Below are positions 1 through 6,027 of a stretch of 6,091 nt of DNA, piece after piece. The stretch's first letter is position 1. Every line of letters begins with the position of its first letter. The notes under the pieces were generated by a model. It was not told the DNA's origin. It made no database searches and saw only the letters and a program-made list of their open reading frames with translations. The stretch is taken from NCBI GenBank assembly GCA_029940125.1, contig JAOZRP010000159.1:1-6091 (forward strand), read 5' to 3'. The DNA is from a bacterium (GTDB taxonomy: Bacteria; Desulfobacterota; Anaeroferrophillalia; Anaeroferrophillales; Anaeroferrophillaceae). A program made the position numbers and the translations under genes.

Positions 1-34
1 GTCTACTCCCTGAAAAAAACCTGAAACAAGGTGA

Positions 35-63
35 TTGACAAAACGATGTTTTCCTATTAATGG
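35..63 (+). promoter_or_regulatory. Possible sigma-70 promoter for the TRAP operon
   Basis: A perfect TTGACA box lies at 35-40. The downstream -10 element is poor: TAATGG at 58-63 has the ideal 17-bp spacing but few matches, while the better TATTAA at 55-60 is only 14 bp away. The spacer contains a small inverted repeat, AAAAC-GAT-GTTTT (40-52), which could bind a regulator. It is placed correctly, about 60 bp upstream of the first gene's start codon. The weak -10 suggests activator dependence or that this is not the true promoter. Confidence 0.35.
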
Positions 64-113
64 TGAGGAAACCGGGCAATCCTACACCACAATCCATCAA
101 TGAAACAAGAAAT

Positions 114-120
114 AAGGAGG
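114..120 (+). promoter_or_regulatory. Ribosome binding site of the first gene
   Basis: AAGGAGG, a full-length Shine-Dalgarno sequence, ends 4 bases before the ATG at 125. It is the strongest ribosome binding site in the window. It fixes the start of the small exported protein at 125 rather than at the in-frame internal ATG codons a few residues later, and suggests that this small protein is made in quantity. Confidence 0.8.
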
Positions 121-124
121 GAGC

Positions 125-550
125 ATGGACACATCAGTTAAAAAAATCTTTATTCCCATGGCAATGATACTGGTTGCTTTACTGTTCATCCTCGGCGGCG
201 CCGCCACGTCCACCGCCGCCAAACCAGCCAATGTTTCCTGTCCGGCCACCATCGAATGGCAATTGGCGCCCCAGGCCGAAATCACCTCTTTTGCCTGTGA
301 GGTGGGAACGTTCAAGAAAAAAACCGCCCTCATTTACACCGTTTCCATTAAAAATACGAGCAAGGAAGCCCTGCGCTACCGCCTCAACATTTTCCTTTTG
401 GACCAGGATAAAGCCGCCGGGCACCTCATTCCCCGAAAAGGCAAACCGCCGGTAGTCAAACCGGGTGAAACGGTGACGGTCAAGGTACCTTTTTTCAATG
501 CCGATACGATGGCAAAAAATTTGCTGGTGGTTGTGAAGACCATTAAATAA
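125..550 (+). CDS. Small exported beta-rich protein of unknown function
   Basis: I do not recognise this 141-residue protein as a named family. Residues 1-32 form a signal peptide: a positive start (KK at 6-7), a hydrophobic core at about 9-26, and a small-residue Ala/Thr stretch ending TAA before Lys33, so the mature protein (about 109 residues) should be periplasmic. There is no lipobox. The mature part has two cysteines (39 and 58) that could form a disulphide. Alternating hydrophobic strands follow: ALIYTVSIKNTS at 68-79, LRYRLNIFLLDQ at 83-94 and a PGETVTVKVPFF segment at 113-124. The pattern 'V.I.N.S......' followed by 'V.PGETVTVKV' resembles small Ig/fibronectin-like beta sandwiches of the FxLYD/DUF3426 type, but that is a fold-level guess. 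The start is set by AAGGAGG at 114-120. It leads the operon, 69 bp ahead of the TRAP binding protein, so a periplasmic accessory role in the same uptake process is plausible. Confidence 0.8.
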   Translation: MDTSVKKIFIPMAMILVALLFILGGAATSTAAKPANVSCPATIEWQLAPQAEITSFACEVGTFKKKTALIYTVSIKNTSKEALRYRLNIFLLDQDKAAGHLIPRKGKPPVVKPGETVTVKVPFFNADTMAKNLLVVVKTIK

Positions 551-605
551 CCATGACATTCCACCCCTTTGCCGTTTAGTCAAAAAACATAAATTTTTTT
601 TGGAC

Positions 606-610
606 AGGAG
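606..610 (+). promoter_or_regulatory. Ribosome binding site of the TAXI gene
   Basis: AGGAG lies 9 bases ahead of the ATG at 620, an acceptable Shine-Dalgarno with slightly long spacing, supporting that start. The rest of the 69-bp gap (551-619) holds an A6 run and a T8 run around 582-601 but no GC-rich stem before the T run, so I see no convincing terminator there. The first two genes may share a transcript. Confidence 0.6.
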
Positions 611-619
611 AAGAAAGTT

Positions 620-1609
620 ATGAATAAGAAGCTGTTGTTCTTGATAACCCTGGCAGTTGCACTGGTTTTCACCTTCAGTTTAAACATTGAACCGGCCGCG
701 GCCCGGACCAGGTTCATCTCCATCGGTACCGGCGGCACCGGCGGCGTCTATTATCCCTATGGAGGCGGCGTTGCCGAAATCTGGACCAAGCATGTCAAGG
801 GGGTAAAAGCGGTTGCCGAGGTAACCGGCGCCTCGGTGGAAAACACCAAGCTCTGTGACAAGGGCGAAACCCTGTTCGGCGAAATCATGAGCGACGTGGC
901 TTTCCAGGCCTACAACGGCACCGGCAAGTTCAAGGGAAAACCACAGAAAATCCGCGGCATGTTCGTCATGTATCCCAACGTCTACCACATTGTCACCCGC
1001 AAGGAATCAAGTGTCAAAACCATTGCCGATCTCAAGGGCAAAAAGGTTTCCGTGGGCGCCCCGGGCAGCGGCACGGAATTCATGACCAATCTGATTCTCC
1101 AGGGCGCCCTTGGCATCCCTTACGACTCTTTCAACGTTTTCAGGCTTTCCTTCAATGAAAACGCCAACGCCATGAAAGACAATTCCATTGACGTCGGCAT
1201 CTGGTGCGTGGCGCCGCCGACTTCCTCAATCATGGACCTGGCCACCACCCACGCCATTCGCATCATTCCCTTTACCAAAGCGGAGATCGACAAGGTAACC
1301 GCCAAGTATCCTTTCTATGCCGGTTACACCCTGCCGGCCAATGTTTACAAGGGGCAGGACCAGCCGGTTTACACCGCTTCGGTCTGGAACACCTTCATCT
1401 GCAACGCCGACCTGGATGAGGATCTGGTCTACAAACTGACCAAGGCCGTCTTTGAAAACCAGGACTACCTGATCAAGATCCATCATTTTGCCAAGTACAC
1501 GACGCCGGAAAACGCGGTTAAATACTCGGTTATTCCCCTGCATCCCGGAGCCATCAAGTATATCAAGGAACAGGGGATCACCATTCCGGACCGGTTGATC
1601 GCTAAATAA
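620..1609 (+). CDS. TAXI family TRAP transporter solute-binding protein
   Basis: This is the periplasmic substrate-capturing subunit of a tripartite ATP-independent periplasmic (TRAP) importer of the TAXI type. The protein has 329 residues, the usual length. Residues 1-28 are a signal peptide with a KK start, a hydrophobic core and an AAA cleavage site before Arg29. The mature protein begins with the TAXI hallmark ISIGTGGTGGVYYPYGG (33-49), followed by the typical 'TGASVENTKL' segment and 'DLKGKKVSVGAPGSGTE', the ligand-binding lobe signature of this periplasmic binding protein type 2 fold. The C-terminal 'LHPGAIKYIKEQGI' is also typical of the family, where it often precedes the end. TAXI proteins bind small organic acids; 2-oxoglutarate and glutamate/glutamine-like ligands have been reported or proposed for members, but the ligand cannot be read from this sequence. 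The partner permease lies at 2295-4193, separated by the structured gap and the DUF1850 gene. Confidence 0.96.
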   Translation: MNKKLLFLITLAVALVFTFSLNIEPAAARTRFISIGTGGTGGVYYPYGGGVAEIWTKHVKGVKAVAEVTGASVENTKLCDKGETLFGEIMSDVAFQAYNGTGKFKGKPQKIRGMFVMYPNVYHIVTRKESSVKTIADLKGKKVSVGAPGSGTEFMTNLILQGALGIPYDSFNVFRLSFNENANAMKDNSIDVGIWCVAPPTSSIMDLATTHAIRIIPFTKAEIDKVTAKYPFYAGYTLPANVYKGQDQPVYTASVWNTFICNADLDEDLVYKLTKAVFENQDYLIKIHHFAKYTTPENAVKYSVIPLHPGAIKYIKEQGITIPDRLIAK

Positions 1610-1616
1610 ACAGTTT

Positions 1617-1644
1617 CCATCCGGAAGCTGCCGTTTCCGGATGG
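1617..1644 (+). terminator. Hairpin just after the TAXI gene (3'-end stabiliser or partial terminator)
   Basis: CCATCCGGAA (1617-1626) and TTCCGGATGG (1635-1644) are perfect 10-bp inverted repeats around an 8-base loop. A G-U and a C-G pair can extend the stem inward to leave a TGCC tetraloop. It begins 8 bases after the TAXI stop codon. No T run follows, so it is not a classical intrinsic terminator; protection of the binding-protein mRNA 3' end, or a Rho-linked pause, is more likely. Confidence 0.55.
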
Positions 1645-1647
1645 GCC

Positions 1648-1710
1648 GTCAGCTTTCAGTTCTCAGATCCCAGCTTAATAAATTGGAATGATCTGCTGGT
1701 TGCTGAAAGC
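1648..1710. repeat. Period-7 CAG heptads with inverted partners
   Basis: Four adjacent 7-base units share a CAG core: GTCAGCT (1648-1654), TTCAGTT (1655-1661), CTCAGAT (1662-1668), CCCAGCT (1669-1675). After an AT-rich stretch of 18 bases come two units in the opposite orientation, TGCTGGT (1694-1700) and TGCTGAA (1701-1707). The two halves can pair: GCTTTCAG (1652-1659) with CTGAAAGC (1703-1710), and CAGATC (1664-1669) with GATCTG (1690-1695). It is non-coding as far as I can see. It looks like a degenerate intergenic repeat element; the family is not identified. Confidence 0.55.
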
Positions 1711-1727
1711 GTTCATCAGGAACAATC

Positions 1728-1772
1728 ACCCATGGAGGACAGAGAATCCGCCGGATTATGTCCTCCATGGGT
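1728..1772 (+). terminator. Perfect 14-bp inverted repeat with nested stem; possible attenuator
   Basis: ACCCATGGAGGACA (1728-1741) is perfectly complementary to TGTCCTCCATGGGT (1759-1772). The 17-base interior contains a second stem, AATCC-GCC-GGATT (1745-1757), so the RNA can fold into a long two-tier hairpin. CTTTCTTT follows directly, a broken T run, so partial termination is possible. The 5' arm contains a GGAGG ribosome-binding-like motif (1734-1738) that is masked by TCCTCC in the 3' arm. It ends 19 bases before the DUF1850 start. A role in lowering permease expression relative to the binding protein is an inference. Confidence 0.55.
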
Positions 1773-1791
1773 CTTTCTTTGACGATCAAAT

Positions 1792-2298
1792 ATGGGAATT
1801 GCCATTTTGTCGAGCACATCAAAATTTACTTGGACCGCTATTCTGGCTGCCGGTTTGATTTTTTTGCTTTCACTGTCGGCCGGACCGCTCCGGGCGGCAG
1901 CCAGTCAGCCGCGCCTGGTAGTCCACGATTTTGACAACGGCGACATCATTGTTTCCCTGACCGTGAAAAGCGGCGACCGGTTTACCATCCGCTACATTCA
2001 CTCGGTGGATAAAAAACCCATTTTCGAACAGTTTCGCCTTGATCCCGAGCGCGGCCTGGTGCTGGAAAAAACCTGGTTCCGGATGTTCGGCGCCGGGCTG
2101 GGACACTGGCCCGGCCATGGACAGCTGACCCAGAAGGACGGCTGGATCACCATCGACAAAATGAACTATACCCTGGGAAGCTTCATCCTGCGCATCGGCT
2201 CCCCCGGCGTCGACCACACGATCCTTTACCGGCAGCAGGAAATCAACCTGTCAGCCCTGGCCCCGGGACGGCGGGCCCTGGTGGAGTTTAAGCCATGA
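1792..2298 (+). CDS. DUF1850 domain-containing protein, TAXI-TRAP companion
   Basis: A 168-residue protein with an N-terminal hydrophobic segment (about 14-32) followed by RAAA (34-37), read as a signal peptide or anchor, so the remainder should lie outside the cytoplasmic membrane. The DUF1850 core starts near residue 41. Its signatures are FTIRYIHSVDKKPIFEQF (64-81) and MFGAGLG (98-104), followed by beta-strand-rich sequence ending at 'GRRALVEFKP'. DUF1850 genes are typically found beside, or fused to, TAXI-type TRAP permeases; their biochemical role is not established. The start at ATG 1792 follows an in-frame stop just upstream and has no recognisable ribosome binding site; a TTG at 1807 is the nearest alternative but would trim only five residues before the hydrophobic segment. 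The stop overlaps the permease start by 4 bp (ATGA), indicating translational coupling. Confidence 0.9.
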   Translation: MGIAILSSTSKFTWTAILAAGLIFLLSLSAGPLRAAASQPRLVVHDFDNGDIIVSLTVKSGDRFTIRYIHSVDKKPIFEQFRLDPERGLVLEKTWFRMFGAGLGHWPGHGQLTQKDGWITIDKMNYTLGSFILRIGSPGVDHTILYRQQEINLSALAPGRRALVEFKP

Positions 2299-4193
2299 AC
2301 CCTGAAACCATTGTCATCGAGGAACAGTCAGCCAGCGCCCACCGCACCCCGCGGGGATTGACAGCCATGTTTATCACCGCCATGGCCGTCGGCCTGTCCC
2401 TGTTCCAGCTCTACACCGCCGGCATCGCGCCGCTGGCCGCCATCTACCAGCGCTCGGTACACCTGGTTATGATCATGATCCTGGTTTTTTCCCTCTACCC
2501 GCCGATCAAAACCGCGGCCAAAAACCGGGTGGACATCTTCATGATCATTGACTGGCTGCTGATCCTGCTCTGCCTGGCTATCGGCGCCTATATCTGGATC
2601 GAATTCAACGCCATCGTCGAGCGCCAGGGAGACTGGACCACCATGGACATGGTCATGGGGATCATCGCCCTTGGCCTGGTTCTGGAAGCCACCCGCCGGG
2701 TGATCGGCTTTTTCATGATGGCCATTGCCGTCATTTTCCTGCTTTTCACCTACTTCGGCCCCTGGATGCCCGACCTGCTGGCCCACAAGGGCTACAGCGT
2801 CGAGCGGATTGTCACCACCCTGTACCTGACCACCGAGGGCATCTGGGGCCTGCCCACGGGAGTGGCCGCCACCTTCGTCTTCGTTTTCATTCTTTTCGGT
2901 TCGTTTCTGGAATGCACCGGCGGCGGCGATTTTTTTATCGACCTGGCCTACAGTCTTACCGGCCGGATGGTCGGCGGTCCGGCCAAGACCGCCATCCTGG
3001 CCAGCGGCTTTATGGGTTCGGTTTCCGGCTCCGCGGTGGCCAACGTGGTTACCACCGGCTCCTTCACCATCCCGATGATGAAAAAAGTCGGCTACAAGCC
3101 CCATGTGGCCGGGGCCATTGAAGCCGCGGCTTCCACCGGCGGCCAGATCATGCCGCCGATCATGGGCGCCGGAGCCTTTCTGATGGCGGAGTTCACCAAC
3201 ACCTCCTATCTCTATATCGTTAAAATCGCCATCGTCCCGGCCATTCTCTACTATCTCAGCGTCCTTTTCTTTGTCCATTTTGAAGCCAAGAAAGAGGGCT
3301 TTAAGCCGATAGCCAAAGCCGACCTGCCGTCATTCTGGAAAACCATGAAGGACGGCCTGCACTTTCTGCTGCCGGTCTTCATCCTCATCTACGTCCTGTT
3401 CAGCAACTACAGCCCGATGATGGCCGGCTTCGTGGCTGTCATCTCCACCCTGGCCGCCTCCATGCTGCGCCGGCGGACAAGATTGAACCTGAAAGGCATC
3501 ATCAAGGGCCTGGAAGCCGGGGCCCGCAACGCGGTCATGGTTTCGGTGGCCTGTGGCTGCGCCGGCATCATTGTCGGCTGCGTCAGCCTCACCGGCCTGG
3601 GTCTCAAGTTTTCCAGCCTGGTGGTTTCCTGCTCGGGGGGCAGTCCATTGCTGGCCATCGTTCTCATCGGCATGGCCTCCCTGGTGCTGGGCATGGGCCT
3701 GCCGGTGACCGCCTCCTACATCGTTTTGGTCATTCTTGCCGGGCCGGCGCTGATGGATCTGGGGCTGCCGATCATCGTCGCCCACATGATCGTCTTCTGG
3801 TACAGCCAGGATGCCAACGTCACCCCGCCGGTTTCCCTGGCCGCCTTTGCCGGGGCCGGAATCGCCGGGGCCTCGCCGATGAAAACCGGCTTCGCCTCCT
3901 GGAAAATCGCCAAGGGCCTGTACATCATCCCCATCGTCATGGCCTACCGGCCCCTGCTCTGCAACGGCCCGGCCGCCGAAGTCGTCATGACCATGCTGTT
4001 CACCACCATCGGTCTGATAGCCTTTACCAGCTTCCTGGAACGTTACCTCTTCAAATCCTTGAATCTGCTGGAAACCGCGTTGATGGGCACCGCCGCCCTG
4101 GCTCTTTTCTGGCCCAATTACCTGCTCAGTACGGCCGGCGCCATCCTGCTGGCCGGCATTGCCGGCACCCAGTGGTGGCGTGGAAAAGGTTAA
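2295..4193 (+). CDS. TAXI-type TRAP transporter fused permease (DctQM fusion)
   Basis: This 632-residue integral membrane protein fuses the small (DctQ-like) and large (DctM-like) TRAP subunits, the usual arrangement for TAXI systems. After a short cytoplasmic N-terminus, hydrophobic helices at about 22-70, 81-103 and 116-155 form the small-subunit-like part. The DctM core starts near 185 and includes SVSGSAVANVVTTGSF (242-257), PPIMGAGAFLMAEF (287-300), LGMGLPVTASYIV (465-477) and DANVTPPVSLAAFAGAG (506-522). These two pseudo-repeated Gly/Ser/Pro-rich re-entrant regions are where the family binds ion and substrate. A C-terminal extension with more membrane helices (about 562-626) is common in TAXI permeases. 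Import is driven by a sodium or proton gradient, and substrate arrives from the binding protein encoded at 620-1609. The ATG overlaps the DUF1850 stop by 4 bp, and the 3' end overlaps the oxidoreductase gene. Confidence 0.96.
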   Translation: MNPETIVIEEQSASAHRTPRGLTAMFITAMAVGLSLFQLYTAGIAPLAAIYQRSVHLVMIMILVFSLYPPIKTAAKNRVDIFMIIDWLLILLCLAIGAYIWIEFNAIVERQGDWTTMDMVMGIIALGLVLEATRRVIGFFMMAIAVIFLLFTYFGPWMPDLLAHKGYSVERIVTTLYLTTEGIWGLPTGVAATFVFVFILFGSFLECTGGGDFFIDLAYSLTGRMVGGPAKTAILASGFMGSVSGSAVANVVTTGSFTIPMMKKVGYKPHVAGAIEAAASTGGQIMPPIMGAGAFLMAEFTNTSYLYIVKIAIVPAILYYLSVLFFVHFEAKKEGFKPIAKADLPSFWKTMKDGLHFLLPVFILIYVLFSNYSPMMAGFVAVISTLAASMLRRRTRLNLKGIIKGLEAGARNAVMVSVACGCAGIIVGCVSLTGLGLKFSSLVVSCSGGSPLLAIVLIGMASLVLGMGLPVTASYIVLVILAGPALMDLGLPIIVAHMIVFWYSQDANVTPPVSLAAFAGAGIAGASPMKTGFASWKIAKGLYIIPIVMAYRPLLCNGPAAEVVMTMLFTTIGLIAFTSFLERYLFKSLNLLETALMGTAALALFWPNYLLSTAGAILLAGIAGTQWWRGKG

Positions 4194-5280
4194 AATCACC
4201 ATCATCGGGGCCGGGGTTGTCGGCCTGGCCATCGCCACCCGCCTGGCGTCACGGTTCGGCCATGAACTGCTGGTGGTTGAACGCCACGAGGGTTTCGGCC
4301 GCGAGACCAGCAGCCGCAACAGCGAGGTTGTCCACGCCGGCATCTACTACCCCCCAGGCTCCCTGAAAGCGAAACTCTGCGTCCAGGGCCGACGGCAGCT
4401 CTATGAACTGTGTCGAGAGCAGGGAATCCCCTGCCGGCAGCTGGGGAAGCTGATAGTCGCCGTCACCACTGGCGAGGAAGAACAGCTGGAAATCAACCTG
4501 GCTCAGGGGCGGGAAAACGGGGTCGAAGATCTGGAGCTGATCACCGCCAGGCGCTGCCGGGAGCTGGAACCGGTCGTTAACGCCCAGGCCGCCCTTTTCT
4601 CTCCGTCCACCGGCATCATCGACTCCCACAGCCTGATGCGCTTCTATTACCAGCAGGCTAAAAGCCGGGGAGCCACCTTTGCTTTCAACACCGAAGTCAA
4701 CGACGTGGAACCAGCGGCCAAGGGATACCTTCTGACCACGGCGCCGGATTCCTTCCGTTTTTCCTCCGCCATGGTTATCAACTGCGCCGGCCTCGGGGCC
4801 GCCGACGTAAGTCGGAAAACCGGCATTTCCACCCCACCTGTCCACTACGCCAAGGGCTGCTATTTCAGCTACACGGGCACTTCCCCGGTCAAGCACCTGG
4901 TCTACCCGGTGCCGCCAGCCGGAGGACACGGCCTGGGCATTCACGCCACTCTGGACCTCGGCGGCCGCCTGCGCTTCGGCCCCGACCTGGAATATCTTGA
5001 AAAACCGGACTATCTGGTGGACAACGCGCGAAAGGAATTGTTCTGCCGGGCGGTCAAACGCTACCTGCCCGACCTGGACGAAAATCGACTGGAGCCGGAG
5101 ATGGCCGGCATCAGACCCCGCCTGCAGGGACCAGAAGACGAATGGAAGGATTTTATCATCCGGGAGGAAAAAGAGGCGGGATTCCCCGGCTTTTTCAACC
5201 TGCTGGGCATCGAATCACCGGGCCTGACCGCCGCCCCGGCCATTGCCGATCAAGTCGCCGCGCTGGTAGAGAATAGTTGA
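4180..5280 (+). CDS. FAD-dependent oxidoreductase, L-2-hydroxyglutarate oxidase (LhgO) superfamily
   Basis: A DAO-fold flavoprotein of 366 residues. Near the N-terminus is the FAD-binding Rossmann motif GAGVVG (10-15), with Glu34 (VVER) at the end of the second strand, where the FAD ribose is bound. RNSEVVHAGIYYPPGSLKAKLC (46-67) is the hallmark shared with human L2HGDH and E. coli LhgO. AMVINCAGLGA lies in mid-protein; GIRPR (310-314) and NLLGIESPGLTAAPAIA (340-356) form the C-terminal FAD/substrate face. It is about 55 residues shorter than E. coli LhgO (about 422), so it belongs to a compact COG0579 branch whose substrate is not fixed; a 2-hydroxy acid oxidised to a 2-oxo acid is most likely. 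I chose GTG 4180 because it puts three residues before the first beta strand; TTG 4159 would add seven residues. Neither has a good ribosome binding site. It overlaps the permease by about 14 bp, so translation is probably coupled. It has no export signal and is presumably cytoplasmic or membrane-peripheral. Confidence 0.88.
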   Translation: MEKVKITIIGAGVVGLAIATRLASRFGHELLVVERHEGFGRETSSRNSEVVHAGIYYPPGSLKAKLCVQGRRQLYELCREQGIPCRQLGKLIVAVTTGEEEQLEINLAQGRENGVEDLELITARRCRELEPVVNAQAALFSPSTGIIDSHSLMRFYYQQAKSRGATFAFNTEVNDVEPAAKGYLLTTAPDSFRFSSAMVINCAGLGAADVSRKTGISTPPVHYAKGCYFSYTGTSPVKHLVYPVPPAGGHGLGIHATLDLGGRLRFGPDLEYLEKPDYLVDNARKELFCRAVKRYLPDLDENRLEPEMAGIRPRLQGPEDEWKDFIIREEKEAGFPGFFNLLGIESPGLTAAPAIADQVAALVENS

Positions 5281-5288
5281 AAGTTCAG

Positions 5289-5321
5289 GGAAACAAGACG
5301 CATACGAAAGCATCTGTTTCC
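5289..5321 (-). terminator. Hairpin between convergent genes, possible 3' end of the TetR transcript
   Basis: GGAAACA (5289-5295) and TGTTTCC (5315-5321) pair perfectly. Inside, GACGC (5297-5301) and GCATC (5310-5314) extend the stem, fully on the minus strand if a U-G wobble is counted, with one bulged base and an 8-base loop. It sits in the 51-bp gap between the convergent oxidoreductase and TetR genes. No T run follows on either strand, so a weak or Rho-assisted terminator is the most one can say. Confidence 0.4.
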
Positions 5322-5330
5322 GCATGGACT

Positions 5331-5344
5331 GTCAGCGGTCAGCC
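5331..5344. repeat. Two tandem GTCAGC heptads at the TetR 3' end
   Basis: GTCAGCG (5331-5337) and GTCAGCC (5338-5344) are adjacent 7-base units matching the first CAG heptad of the intergenic repeat at 1648. They overlap the last codons of the TetR gene. The copy number is only two, so chance similarity is possible. Confidence 0.3.
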
Positions 5345-5958
5345 ACCGCTTTAATGCCGGCCAGGGAAAAACTGGCGATATGATCCGCCAACCGATGAAT
5401 CAATTCCGGGGAAAGCGGCTGACCCATCAGGTACTCCAGATCATTGCGCCGAACAGTCAAAAGAGATCGACACTGATTGATAATGCTGATTTCACAAAAC
5501 AGCACTTTTTCATCGCTCTCTGCCGCTCCCATGATCTTACTGATAATCTTCAGCAGTACCTGGCGCCGGGGTTCAATCAGCTTATGCCAGAGATTGGATA
5601 TCAAACCGGTGGGATTGGCCAATTCCATCAGGTACAGCCGGGTGAACTCCCCCCGGCTTCCCTGTTCAGTAAAATTACGGATCAGGGAATGGATAAAAAG
5701 CCTTAACTGCTCTTCCGGGACGACGTCGTCGGCTTCCGCAAAAACAGGACCAACACGTTTTTCATACGCTTCCTGCCAGGCTTCGGCATATAGGAACGCC
5801 TTGTTGCCGAAATAATAGTTGACGGCGGCCACGTTGGCCCCGGCCCGGCGACAGATATCCGCCACGCTGGCCGCGTGATAGCCTTTTTCCGCGAAAACCT
5901 GGCAAGCAGAAGCTAAAATCCGGCGACGTTTTTCAATGCCGTCTTTTCTCTGGCCCAT
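5332..5958 (-). CDS. TetR/AcrR family transcriptional regulator, CecR (YbiH)-like
   Basis: A 208-residue repressor-type protein. The N-terminal TetR DNA-binding domain spans about 8-55: RRRILASACQVFAEKGYHAAS leads into the helix-turn-helix SVADICRRAGANVAAVNYYF (31-50), and GNKAFLY (51-57) is the family's closing signature. The C-terminal ligand/dimer domain (about 80-205) includes EFTRLYLMELANPTGL (104-119), which resembles the DUF1956 domain of E. coli CecR (YbiH) and relatives. Its inducer cannot be deduced. The ATG at 5958 is supported by AAGGGG (5972-5967 on the minus strand), 8 bases upstream. It converges with the TRAP operon and is separated from it by 51 bp. Its own upstream region has two inverted repeats, so it probably controls itself and perhaps a divergent gene beyond the window. 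I saw no matching site ahead of the TRAP operon, so control of that operon is not supported. Confidence 0.92.
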   Translation of the reverse strand: MGQRKDGIEKRRRILASACQVFAEKGYHAASVADICRRAGANVAAVNYYFGNKAFLYAEAWQEAYEKRVGPVFAEADDVVPEEQLRLFIHSLIRNFTEQGSRGEFTRLYLMELANPTGLISNLWHKLIEPRRQVLLKIISKIMGAAESDEKVLFCEISIINQCRSLLTVRRNDLEYLMGQPLSPELIHRLADHIASFSLAGIKAVADR

Positions 5959-5970
5959 CCCTTTTTCCCC

Positions 5971-5999
5971 TTGACATAACTGGCCAAGTTATTTATCTA
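5971..5999 (+). promoter_or_regulatory. Possible rightward promoter leading out of the window
   Basis: TTGACA (5971-5976) is a consensus -35 box on the plus strand. At 17-bp spacing the -10 would be TATCTA (5994-5999), matching only the first three positions. It would drive a gene beginning beyond 6091, divergent from the TetR gene. The -35 overlaps both the TetR ribosome binding site and the inverted repeat at 5976-5992. Confidence 0.3.
5976..5992. promoter_or_regulatory. Candidate operator, 6-bp arms
   Basis: ATAACT (5976-5981) and AGTTAT (5987-5992) form a perfect inverted repeat with a 5-bp GGCCA centre, 17 bp in all. The size and dyad form suit a TetR-family dimer. It lies in the TetR 5' untranslated region and overlaps the rightward TTGACA, so binding would block either transcript. 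Confidence 0.45.
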
Positions 6000-6009
6000 G
6001 TATTCTTAT

Positions 6010-6027
6010 CTTAAATGGATATTTAAG
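6010..6027. promoter_or_regulatory. Candidate operator, 7-bp arms
   Basis: CTTAAAT (6010-6016) and ATTTAAG (6021-6027) are perfect inverted repeats with a 4-bp GGAT centre. The right arm coincides with the probable -10 region of the TetR promoter, and a further copy of ATTTAAG is at 6034-6040. The position suits autorepression. The region is AT-rich, so some chance dyads are expected. Confidence 0.45.

Noticed and set aside
179..583. Minus-strand frame of about 134 codons opposite the first gene
   Set aside because: The plus-strand gene has a strong ribosome binding site and a clean signal peptide; the antisense frame has neither and shows no family resemblance.
581..602. A-run/T-run that looks like a terminator before the TAXI gene
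   Set aside because: There is no GC-rich stem before the T run; the A6 and T8 tracts could pair only weakly.
1697..1711. Sigma-54-like GG...GC pattern upstream of DUF1850
   Set aside because: The spacing between the GG and GC doublets is one base short of the required 10, and the flanking consensus is absent.
1758..1934. Short frame starting ATG 1758 inside the hairpin, out of frame with DUF1850
   Set aside because: The product (about 58 residues) is mostly the DUF1850 region read in the wrong frame. The GGAGG motif is 19 bases away unless the small inner stem folds, and nothing else supports it.
2328..4343. Long minus-strand open frames (about 316 and 337 codons) opposite the permease
   Set aside because: They lie antisense to a clear membrane protein gene, have abnormal Gly/His/Asp/Gln-rich composition, no domain I recognise, and arise from the strong GC bias at third positions of the real gene.
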